Below, one piece after another: positions 9,558 to 19,147 of a stretch of 19,525 bases of DNA. Below the pieces are notes generated by a model. That model was not told the origin of the DNA. It worked only from the letters and a program-made list of their open reading frames with translations, and searched no databases. Location: the NCBI GenBank assembly GCA_014925825.1, contig JACGCK010000501.1, positions 1-19,525 on the forward strand, written 5' to 3'. The stretch's first letter is position 1; each line of letters starts with the position of its first letter. A program made the translations under genes and the position numbers. This DNA is from Pholiota molesta (taxonomy: Eukaryota > Basidiomycota > Agaricomycetes > Agaricales > Strophariaceae).

Positions 9558-10920
9558 ATGGAGAAGGTTGTAGTTGATGGCAGCGTCCTCGAAGGCGGAG
9601 GACAAATCTTGCGCAACGCAGTATCGCTTGCTGGTCTTCTGTCAAAGCCATTGTCGATCCATAATATACGCAAGAACAGAACGCCGCCTGGATTGAAAAA
9701 TCAGCATCGGACGGGTGAGTAGAGTTTCTCTTGTGTGTCCTTTTATTCCATATGTCGGTTAACATGCGGCTGGTGTTCTATCAGGTCTCGAACTCGCAGC
9801 TAGCATTGCATCTGCGCGTCTATTAGGCGCTTATAATGAATCTACAGAAATTGAGTTCATTCCAGGACGTATAAATCTGCCAAATCACTACGTGGCCGAC
9901 TCAATAACAGCCGGGTCCACCACTCTTCTTCTCCAAATCGCACTTCCATTACTTCTGTTCTCACCCAAGCCCATCCCGGCTTCAACACTGACTCTTCATG
10001 GAGGCACCAACGCGACAATGGCTCCTCAAATAGATTACACCAAACACATCCTTCTACCTTTCATCCGGCGCCACTTTGGAATTGGCCAATATGAGCTAGA
10101 CATTCGGAAGCGGGGCTACTTTCCAAAAGGCGGAGGCGAAGTGTCTTTCAGCGTCGTCCCATTATCCGCACCAAATCAAAAGTTGCACAGTATTAAACTT
10201 TTGGAACGGGGTAAGGTCAAGAAGATTTTAGGAATCGCGCATTATGCGCGGTTGCCACACGCCGTTGGTCAAGGGATTCTGGCTGGAGCCGAAAGGCGCC
10301 TCTCCATGGCAGGTTTCGGGAAGCCAAGGGAAACCGGGGCCACAGTTTCCTTAGAGCCTGCTCAAGGTCAGGAAGGAAACGACACCTTAGTATCCATCCA
10401 ATGTATACAAGAGCCATGGGGGTTAACCAAAGGACCTGGGAGTGGCATAGTCCTCTGGGCAGAACTTGAGGGCGGTGGCGTGATTGGAGGCAGTGCCCTA
10501 GGTAGCAGGGGAAAGTCGCCAGAGGCTATAGGTGAAGAGGCTGCCGAGGAGCTTATCAAAGGGCTGAATGAGGGAGGTTGCGTAGACGAGGTATTTGTTT
10601 TGCTCGCATTTCCTGGTGAATTGATACCAATCCAGCATGTAGTGGCTCCAAGACCAAATCATCATATTCATGGCTCTTGCAGAAGGTAGATCAGAAGTAA
10701 GATGCGGATCTGCTGGTCTGAGTTTGCATACGCGGTGTGTTTTTCTACTCCTTGGACATTGATACTCTGTTTGATGTTTCCAAACAGTACTGCCATATGG
10801 CTAGCTCAACAACTCACTGACGCAAAATTCGACATTGAGGAAGAACCTTCTCGTCAGGTCATCATTAGATGTCAAGGAATAGGCTATACTGCCCCTCAGA
10901 CAGAAGAGAATGTTTCATGA
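9558..10920 (+). CDS. RTCA: RNA 3'-terminal phosphate cyclase
   Basis: Converts RNA 3'-phosphate ends to 2',3'-cyclic phosphates through an adenylylated-enzyme intermediate. Exons 9558-9714, 9785-10590, 10643-10734, 10788-10920; 395 residues, close to the roughly 360-residue family norm. Seen: the N-terminal [30 protein letters not shown] across the first junction, [17 protein letters not shown], the nucleotide-site stretch [46 protein letters not shown], and SLHTRTAI, whose His (about residue 350) aligns with the adenylylated histidine of E. coli RtcA (His309) and human RTCA. That keeps it in the catalytic class rather than the Rcl1 ribosome-biogenesis branch. An upstream in-frame ATG at 9543 would add MIFKA; the 9558 start gives the usual beginning. 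The second intron uses acceptor CATGTAG (10642), 8 nt past an out-of-frame CCAG. The C-terminus ends [18 protein letters not shown]. Confidence 0.93.
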
Positions 10921-11120
10921 TGTGCGAAGAAGCGGTACGGTGTTCTTCATGGTTATGCTGTGCTGGTATCAGGTCTCTATTATATCCATACGACTTAAAC
11001 AAGCAGAGCTACAGAAGGTCCCAACGCTCATATTACAGGGGATCATTAGCATGTGACGAAACAAAACGTTAGTTGGTACTACTAATAAATACACACGACA
11101 TCAGGCAAATCCACGATTCA
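10921..11120. other. 200-bp convergent intergenic region
   Basis: Separates the RTCA stop (+) from the CDC50 stop (-). It should contain both 3' UTRs and polyadenylation sites. No coding exon of either family, repeat or motif that I could name was seen. Confidence 0.5.
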
Positions 11121-12555
11121 TCAACGGTTCCATGACAGTAGAGACATGTCTCCCAGTCGTCTAGAAACATCAGTCAGGACGGAATTATATGCAATGAGAT
11201 GGACTCCGTACCTTGGCTTGAAGAGGTGACGCGCCGTGCCCAAGACGGCAAGGAGGATGAAGATGGCAGCGGCTGCGACGTACGCCCAACCCAAGAAAGG
11301 GTTCTTTCCTCCAATCCACGACACTGTTGAAATAACGAAAGATTTCGTGCCCTTATACGGGAGGACAGGGAAGTCTTAAATTAAACATATCAGGGGGCCG
11401 TTACCGGATCAACGGGGGAACACGTACTCAGCCCAATGACGATCCTATATCGTCCTTTCTGCATTGTGTCCGAATCGTTCCTTCCATAGAGCTTGGTAAA
11501 TGTGGGTAGACCTGCTGTTCGCATCCAATTTTGAAATCGTTCATCGCTCTTGAGGTCGGGTGGTGGAGTGCTGTTTGAATAACCGTTGGGGAACCTTAGG
11601 GCCCAATTGGGTGGAGGGACGATATCAGAATAGGAGGAATACCCTCCAGAGCCCACAGGGTTGGTAACGTATTTCTTCGCCTCGCCTGGCCATGTAATTC
11701 CAGTTGCCGAAAAGATGTATTCCTGAGAGGTATCAGAACTTGAGGGATTCAACAAAATTGGTGTGCTAAAGGTGTCTACAAAAGAAAGTTGAGACAACGG
11801 AGTCTGTGAGCTCAGGGAAGAAAGACTAACCATTGAATACGGAATTGGCAATGAGACCGCAAGGGTAGATGGCAACGCCATTGATAGTTGAGAGAGGTTT
11901 GCAATCACTGTCATCGAGAGTAGACGGCGAGACACCTTGGCCTTTGAGTTGATTGGAGTTCAAACTCTTCACATAACGTCGATGATTCTGAAAGAAATTA
12001 CTGAGTTTATAGTAAAGGAGAACCGTGGGTTCGATATCAACAGGGATATCGAATTCCACGACACATTGCAGCTTCTCCGAAACATCAGTAACTGATGAAT
12101 TTTGTGAATTGTCAAGGAAAGCGTATTGCGGAGGGGCAGGGTTGGAGTTCTTCTCTTCCGACGAGCGAATTCGATAAGAGAATTTGTTTGATGGTAGATC
12201 GGTAAAGGTGAGGGAACTGAGTGACGTTGCGGCAGGGAGCGTCTCGCAGTCAGTGTAGTCAAATGTCATTTCCGACACGAGAGAAGAACCCCAGATGAGC
12301 AGGCCACCGATGGGCGCAAAGACTACGCCAAGAATGAAGAAGAACGGCAGAACGGTTTTCGGGGTGAGAATAGGCTGCCATGCCTTGAGACGCTGCTGCT
12401 TGAATGCGGTGTCTGGGAGACGGGTGAGCGGGACGGCGGTAGAGATGTGGGTGCGACATACTTGCGGGGCGTTTCCAGCCGCCCTTCTCCTTCTTGTTCT
12501 CCGAGGAGTCGCCCGAGTCCGAGTCCTGCTTTTTCTTGCGGTTGAAGAGACCCAT
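11121..12555 (-). CDS. CDC50: CDC50/LEM3 family P4-ATPase (lipid flippase) subunit
   Basis: Non-catalytic partner of P4-ATPases that move phospholipids from the outer to the cytosolic leaflet; needed for the flippase to leave the ER and to work. Exons in transcript order: 12555-12462, 12412-11831, 11775-11428, 11374-11212, 11160-11121; 408 residues. A basic and acidic cytosolic N-terminus (MGLFNRKKKQDSDSGDSSEN) leads to the family signature NTAFKQQRLKAWQPILTP (32-49), TM1 (about 52-74), a large lumenal domain with paired cysteines (DYTDCETL, LQCVVEF, DDSDCKPL, IYPCGLIANSVFND) and several N-x-S/T sites, then TM2 (about 368-389) and the tail KPRRLGDMSLLSWNR. Only the splice 12413-12461 gives the intact NTAFKQQ signature. 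ATG 12555 is the natural start; the frame open further upstream belongs to exon 2 and crosses intron 1. It diverges from MCMBP with 88 bp between the start codons. Confidence 0.94.
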
Positions 12556-12643
12556 GGTATGTGGTAGGAGGAGAAAGAGGCAGTGCCATGTCGGCGCAGA
12601 TGACTCTCAGCCGGCACCAGGTCATCACGTAAGCACCACAATC
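12556..12643. promoter_or_regulatory. 88-bp bidirectional promoter of CDC50 and MCMBP
   Basis: Only 88 bp separate the two divergent ATGs, so core promoters and 5' UTRs of both genes must share or overlap in this stretch unless transcription starts inside the opposite gene. It has a purine-rich side next to CDC50 (AGGAGGAGAAAGAGG) and CATCACGTAAG near MCMBP. No TATA box seen. Confidence 0.55.
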
Positions 12644-14685
12644 ATGTCTCCATCCGATGCACTCGTGAACCCAACCCAGGCCCTCCAGCAGCTCTACGCC
12701 GCCAATAAGGCCCAGGGCATAGACAAATTTCCAGGCGCAGTCACCGAGCATTTTCAGCGTATTTTTACATCAGAAGATGAATTCAATCGGGTACGCGTCA
12801 CGTCTAATTAACAGTCGCGTCCAACCATTTATCCTCGCGTCAGATCCCGACGTTAGATTTGAAGCGTCCGCCAGCGTCCTTCGCAAATGGCTCTCTCGTT
12901 GCTTTTCGCGCAATGGTTCAGGACCCGTCTATTTCACCCGAATTGTATCTGGCAACACACAAGAATGGAGAGTGCGGCGGATGGGGCATAACTGATGATA
13001 TCACCTCTGGAGAGGACGTGGAATACGGCAATCTCAGGGAGTGCACTGCCATCTGGGCAGTTTCAATACCTGGATTGAGCCCATGGTGCTACGACGACAC
13101 CTCCTCTTCTCACATACCAGCCCCCAATGCTGTTCAACCGCACAAATATCCGAATTTAGATGCGCCCCATATTGGCGTCCAGCTCAAGGTAAATTGAGGA
13201 TACTTTCAGTGCTTTTCAGGATACCGTCTGATTTTCAGACAAGATCTACGACGAAAAGATTGCGCGACCGCTCAGGGCGACCGATCTCGCGTCTTTCGTA
13301 GGCATTCTCACATCGGAGCCGTATGTTCATAAACCACGCTCTACAATCATAAATATCTGATCAAATATAGCCTTCATGCTGGGATCGAAGTTTCCGAGCC
13401 TATCAATGTGCCTACCTTACATGTGCTATTCTTCGTCCCCATCTCTGCGAGTATCGTTCCGAGGTCATTTCCAGAACCCTCTATCCTTCCAGCGGCCACA
13501 TCCCTACGCAACGATCTCGTAAAATGGATTGCTGATGAGGCTCTGGCCGGGGATCTCCTTGCAGCTGAGTGGATTCTCCTTTCCACCATCTCTCGAGTGT
13601 GCGTTGTTCAATGTTTCCGCGTTAATTGATTTTGTATTGACTCATAGGCATCCACAGTCGTTCAAGACAGCCGCCTATCCTTCCACTTTCTCTGACAATC
13701 TCAAGCTTCCCTGCGCATGCAGAGAATCCAAGATTGCCGCCCGCACTTTATAACGTTTTATCTCTAATTTTTCCTCTAGTTTCCACGTTGCCACTTTCCC
13801 TGGACACCTTGAACAACGCATCTTTTTGCCCGGAATCCAAAGATGAAGATCTACATAGTGGCCAACTTCAACTACCTAAAGGCTTGATTCTTCTTCTTAA
13901 TGAAGGTGCGGTCACTGAAGGTGGCATCTTTAACAAAGGTTAGTCTACATCAACGGTCAAATACCGCAATCATTAAGGCTCAAGCCTTGTAACCTTAGGC
14001 ATTATGAATATTCGTGCGGCACAAGAGATGATGAAATCACAGACGCTTGATTACGTCTTTCCATACAGTGGTTTCCAATTTGAGACCGACGTCAGCTTCA
14101 TAGTCACCACCGAAGGAAAGAAAAGCACTTTCTTTCAGGTACAGAATTGCTTTTCCTATACCAATGGAAAATAACGGTCAAGCTTTAATAACAGACTGAT
14201 ATCACTATTCCTCTTCGACCTCAAGTCTCCGAGAATTTGACGGAAAAGTTGTACAACTCCACGGATGCCATCAACCTTCCACCACCCGAGAAACTCCTCA
14301 ATTTCCGACGATTGGTTGCAGGCGCGAAGGTCGGGAATGTGGTGGTCGGAGAGGCCATGGGCAAAGTACCAAATCATATATTTTTAATATTTTTATTCCG
14401 ATGGCTGAACGTGTTATCTGCAGTTCGTCGAGGAGGAATTCATCCGAGAAAGATCAAAAAGTACTGACAACAAGTCAAACGGTACAACCAGTGGTTTCAC
14501 CCCAGACAATCTTATTCAAAGGATGCTCCTCACAAGGTAGGCATAAATCTATGTCCTGACTATGTACAGATATCTGACCGGCTTGCAGATTGCACGCGCT
14601 CTCTTTGCATCAAACTGAAGTGACACAGGACCACTGGGAGAGTGCGAAAGAACTCGAACAGGCGCTAAGAAGTCGCAAGTTATAA
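12644..14685 (+). CDS. MCMBP: Mini-chromosome maintenance complex-binding protein
   Basis: Nuclear protein that binds MCM subunits (notably free MCM3-7) and helps assemble or unload the replicative helicase; the plant homologue is ETG1. Exons 12644-12790, 12844-13188, 13244-13320, 13371-13598, 13658-13938, 13999-14138, 14195-14365, 14424-14536, 14589-14685; 532 residues (human protein about 640). Seen: N-terminal SDALVNPTQALQQLYAANKA, LVAFRAMVQDPSISPELYLA, HIGVQLKIYDEKIARPLRAT across the second junction, the central LPLSLTISSFPA-type strand, LQLPKGLILLLNEGAVTEGG and DYVFPYSGFQFETDVSFIVT, which follow the MCMBP order. Two junctions were set by family fit: the acceptor CAGACAAG (13243) and CATCCACAG (13657); the first AG in each case breaks the frame. 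A perfect ACGCGTCA lies in intron 1. Convergent with RecQ at its 3' end. Confidence 0.88.
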
Positions 14686-14886
14686 ATCCGAATTAAAGTA
14701 AACTAAAAGGTTATGTACACAAATATACAATTCAACTAGTCAAAAATATAGGAAGATATTGAACAATGGATAGAATAATTGAATAATGTTATGTACACGA
14801 AAGGCAAAGAGACAAAATCACAGATATAGCATGTGCAGCTGTCAGTCGACCCAAATGATAAGGACTTGGGAAATAGTATTGGGGAT
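14686..14886. promoter_or_regulatory. Convergent 3' UTR region with two PUF-type elements for RecQ
   Basis: AT-rich 201 bp between the MCMBP and RecQ stops. The 11-mer GTTATGTACAC occurs twice (14710-14720 and 14788-14798). On the minus (RecQ mRNA) strand each holds TGTACATA (14719-14712 and 14797-14790), an exact match to the PUF/Pumilio core UGUANAUA, about 90 and 170 nt after the RecQ stop. Repeat and motif are seen; RNA binding is inference. Confidence 0.45.
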
Positions 14887-17800
14887 TCAAGAGTGGCCTG
14901 CGCCTGCAGGTTTAAACTTTTTGGACCTGGACGCCGTAGATGCAGAGGAGCTTGTTCCCGCAAGAGGAGGGGGTTGGTACGCATAGTAGCGTGAATGCAG
15001 TGCGGTGGTAGGAGTGTGGACTTGTGGAGAAGGTGGAATAGGGCTAGAAACATAGAATCAAAGTTAAGTTTTCATATAGAATTCAAAAAATTTCGTGCAC
15101 GCACTCTGACGTATTGAGTGATCCTGTCTTATGGCTGATACACAGCTGGAGAAATTGTTGACCGAAGTCAGGCCATTTGGAATTCGCATATTCGGTCGCC
15201 TTAGGTCCTTCTAGGTCAATGGCGACTATTAATTCTTGCTTGAAAGAATTGTAATCTGTATCGCGGAATGGATGAATAGGTAAGACAGTGACAATAATAT
15301 TCTGCAAGAGGAAATACCAGTGGGGCACGTAACACTGAGATACTGTAGGACATTATCATCGAAAACGTCTTCTTGGGCATTGAGTCTTAGTTTCAACATA
15401 AGCTAGGGAAAGGAATTCAAGATGAACAACTTGAATGAAGGAGGGGATCAAAAAGATAAATACCTCATCTCGAAGCGCAATCATCTTCTGGTACAAATTT
15501 TGCGCAGGGTCAGGTCCAAGGCGGTCCAAGGTTGTCTTTGTTTTCGCTCTGGTGGTAATTGTTGACGCTGAGGTCGGGACTGTGGTAGGCTCAACGACAG
15601 GTGGTACGCAATGATTGAGCTCGGGAATACTGTCGAAACCGCTGGCGTCGAAGTCGTCGTCGTACATGTCATCATAGCTTATAATTGGGTCTTCCTCGAT
15701 GGCTCTCTTCTTCCCCTTCCTGGAGCGTACTGGGGCGCTCACTGTGTATTCGACAGCAGCAGCCTTCTTACGCTGTTTGGGCTCCTTTTCGGAAGCTTTT
15801 CCGGCAGTGGGACGCCAATCAATAATCATTATACGATTTTCGTCCAAGAAATCATCTGCAGAATCGCCGAGCTAAAGAGATTGAAATCAGAGTTGGGTCA
15901 ATAGTTGAATTTTGAGGGAATTATTGGAAACGTCGACTCACAGACAGATACTCATTGAAATAGTTCATGTTGCCCCTAATTAGCAGTTTGGTGAGTAACC
16001 CCAGGTACATCATCTCGTCCAGCATAAGATCGAAAAGTTCCTTGGGCAAGTCTTGACATGAGCCATATTCCTCGAACTGGTCGAATCCCTTCCTGACGAT
16101 GTCTGCCACTTTGGATCCCCGCAGGATACATCCAAACTGGTTGAATGTGGCCCTTTCATTACGAAGACGTCTTGCAAGTTGGATGCTATTCCTAACGAAC
16201 GTTGTTACATCTCTTGAAACAGTCTGCCGGCCGTCTTGACAATTGTCGCATCCCTTATTGCATTTCTCCTTGTCGAAATCCTCGTCGAAATGGCGAAGAA
16301 TTTGCACACGACGACACACGGAGACCTTCTTGCAGAATTCGTAGACTTCCCTAACAGCGTCCATTTGTCTCTTCTTGCTTTCTTCTGTGGTTTCATCCGT
16401 ATTCTCGATTTGCTTTTGAAGCTTGTAGAAGTCATTCCCAGAGTAAACTAGAATATGTTAGTTCACGATAGGTTTGAATCAACGTAAGGGAACGCACACA
16501 TAAGACAATCGGCGTGTTTGCCGTCACGACCCGCTCTGCCAGTTTCTTGGTAGTAGCTATCATACTATGTCAGAATGATATGTCTTTGGAGATAAGGATA
16601 GTTAAACCTACCCTGACAATGTCTTAGGCATATCGTAATGAATTACAAATCGAACTGTGAACCAGCAATGAGCTCTCAACCCCGGAAAATTTAGCAGAGG
16701 AAACCCAACCATCTGCTTTGTCGATACCCATTCCAAACGCAATCTTATACGGATATGGTCAGTTTCGGTCGGATATTGGACGATATAACTCACAGTAGCG
16801 ACGATTATTGAAATTTCCCCTGTTTGCCAACCATTAAATGCCCCATCCTTTTCCTCGTTGGATAGTCCAGCATGAAAATGGGCAGCATGCAATCCCTTTG
16901 CCCGCAATTTTTCAGCAACCTGTTCACATGTCTTTCGGGCTTGGCAATATATGATTCCTGCATGCCCTCGATGTTTGTCGTTGATGAAGGCGACTATGTC
17001 GTTGAAGGGGGTTCCTCTTTTCAACTTCACAATATATGAAAGGTTTGTCCTGTTGAACGATTGTGTAAATGACACATGATCTCGTCGCAATTTCAGCTGG
17101 GAAACGATATCGAGCACTGTGCGTTTGTTTGCCGTAGCAGTCAGTGCCATCATAGGTATATCAGGATATTTCTCGCGTAATGATCCTAGAGCAGTATACT
17201 GCAGAAAGAATTAGTACTACATTCAAAGGTGATTCAACAGCGAGCAGGCTTACAGCATCTCGGAAATCCTGACCCCATGTCGATATACAGTGAGCCTCGT
17301 CAACCACGAAACGGGCCAAACTTCTATCCTTATATAGTTTATCCAGGATGTCGTTGACCTTTGGGCTATCGCGCAGTTTCTCTGGTGTGATATACCATAA
17401 ATTAGGCTTCTGATTTTGCACGACCAACCGATTCCAATCATCACCACCACCAGTCTCAGATGTTGAAAGCAGAGCATCAATATCCTTTTTGATCAGGCTA
17501 GATACCTGATCTTTCATCAGTGACAGTAGAGGGGAGACAACAATGGTGACGCCTCTAGTCCTGCCAGCGGTACAAATTGCAGGAAGCTGATAGCAAAGGC
17601 TCTTTCCCCCACCGGTAGGCATGAGAACAAACACATCTTTGCCTTCCAGAGTAGCCGTTATAGCCTCTAGTTGATTGGGACGAAAATCCGAGAGTTTAAA
17701 CACAATTCGAAGTTGACGACAAATTTCTGGATAGAAAGAAGTCGAATTTAAGGCTGTGCCCGGCATGGATAGCGTTGTTTTCATGGTTAGGCTTGCGTTA

Positions 17801-18913
17801 GAATTGATAGCAGGAAGCTCCTCGTAATTCATTGCGATGTCATCGTCGATACCATTCCAATAATCATCATCGCTGGCTGCTTCATCATTGTGGGTCGGGA
17901 CAGAATTTTTATCCCCACTTCTGGTGCCATCGAATGCTTCCTGCTGGAGTTTATCAGAGTGCTGCAGATTTTCACTTCGAATGGCGGCGGTGGCGGTGGT
18001 GGCGGTAGTGGCGGCGGGAACGTCGTTGTTCAACCCAAGTCGATTTAGTCGCTGTATATGGTTTCTAATATCTCTAGGCGGTTGGATACGAGGTTTCTGG
18101 GTAGTTCACATATGAATATTAATGATTGTGGGCCTTGAGAACGGAAATTGTACGTACTCCATATCTTGGATCAAAATTGGGTCCTTGCTCATATCCCCAG
18201 CATGAAAAGCAAGGAATTCCTTCGATAGATGCCGCGACATCTCTAAAGAATATATTTGATAGGCCGTAAGAGTCGCCACAGATTTCTAGGGGAGTTCTTA
18301 GAGATGATAATGCCACGAGACTATGCCAGCACTCACAGACGCGAGATCAGTATTTGTGATTGCTTCCATGAGGTCGTTGCACTGGTGGAGCAGTGGCATT
18401 TATGTTTATGCAGAAGAGGTTTGAAAAACATTTTCCTTTTCTGCATTTGTGGATTTCTTCAACCGTTTGACAGCGGGCGGGTCGTCGCTGATCGAAAATC
18501 CCGAAGAGTGTCGTTTGACGCCATTTTGGCCAGGTGTTGAAGGGGTTGAATCACTCGATATCGATATAACGTCTCGTATGAGCGTTGCATGAGAGGGTTC
18601 CTTTCTGACTTGAAAACCGGGGGTAGAGAAGGCACCCAATCCGGGGCGGCGAGCTACAGAGAATCAGTAAATACCCCTAACATCTAAGGAGAGACGCACA
18701 TGAATCTTGCTTAGAGAGTCCAACGATAGCCGGCTTGAATTTTGAGCTCTAAAAATTGCAGGTGTTAAGGTGGGTCAGATGCGACAGTAACCTTTCCTTA
18801 CCTTAACATTCGCGGAGCTGCCAGATGGCTTAGCAGAAAGAGAGCCTGAATGAAGTATGTAAGGACCGGCCAACAGATAAGACAACAAAACTGGGTTCAC
18901 ACATACCTGACAT
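14887..18913 (-). CDS. RecQ family ATP-dependent DNA helicase (Sgs1/BLM-like)
   Basis: 3'-5' DNA helicase for recombination and fork repair. Sixteen exons in transcript order: 18913-18907, 18845-18802, 18748-18700, 18653-18430, 18381-18337, 18285-18154, 18096-17254, 17198-16794, 16743-16710, 16654-16612, 16556-16498, 16447-15942, 15871-15464, 15402-15318, 15255-15105, 15043-14887; 3192 nt, 1063 residues. The N-terminal 290 residues are low-complexity, with a possible SUMO-interacting motif (VISISSDS, about 62-69), a basic patch PPAVKRLKKS and an acidic stretch. Core: motif 0 FRPNQLEAI (about 305), Walker A TGGGKS (328-333), DEAH (433-436) with the aromatic loop CISTWGQDFRDAY, ALTATA, IIYCQARKTCEQ, and motif VI QETGRAGRDG (612-621). 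RQC zinc cysteines lie at about 673, 691, 695 and 698 (KCNKGCDNC). An HRDC-like segment (LYQKMIALRDELML, VFDDNVLQYLSVTCPTDY) precedes a Pro-rich tail with SRSKKFKP. The RQC plus HRDC layout suggests the Sgs1/BLM branch. Splicing of exons 4-7 is the least certain part. Confidence 0.9.
17982..18017 (+). repeat. Imperfect GGC/GGT trinucleotide microsatellite inside RecQ
   Basis: A run of GGC, GGT and AGT triplets on the + strand. Read on the coding (minus) strand it gives an Ala/Thr run, PAATTATTATAAI, in the disordered N-terminal region. Being a triplet repeat, length changes would keep the frame. Confidence 0.7.
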
Positions 18914-19147
18914 AGGGTTGTCTATAATGGCAGATGCTACATGAAACTGGGCAAAAGGCTACTAATAGTACTAGTGTGGTCAAAGATAGAAAGGATAGCT
19001 CGTCGCTGTGACAGGACGCGTCAATCATGTGACATGCGCGTCAAACCAAACACGTCGTGACTCGTGACGATATTGTTACTTGCAGCAGCTTCATCCACCA
19101 TTCAAGTTCCTCTCGTATTGAGTAGACCTGCAGCGGGTTCTTTCACT
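18914..19147. promoter_or_regulatory. Bidirectional promoter of RecQ and NUF2 with MluI cell-cycle boxes
   Basis: The 234 bp between the divergent starts contain ACGCGTCA (19016-19023), a perfect match to the MCB consensus ACGCGTNA bound by MBF (Mbp1/Swi6), and GCGCGTCA (19036-19043) starting 20 bp later in the same orientation. A direct repeat of CGTGAC (19056-19061, 19063-19068) follows. MCB boxes drive G1/S transcription in yeasts; regulation here is inferred. Confidence 0.55.

Noticed and set aside
13529..13753. Alternative continuation of MCMBP through the acceptor at 13647 (HPQSFKTAAYPSTF...)
   Set aside because: It runs into a stop at about 13750 and loses the conserved LPLSLTISSFP and LYNVLSLIFPLV segments that the distal acceptor keeps.
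18119..18316. 65-codon minus-strand frame with Cys residues (FFRDVAASIEGIPCFSCWGY) as a RecQ exon
   Set aside because: It cannot be joined in phase to the exons on both sides. The overlapping frame (KSVATLTAYQIYSLEMSRHL) joins cleanly to TNTDLAS and onwards, and looks helical.
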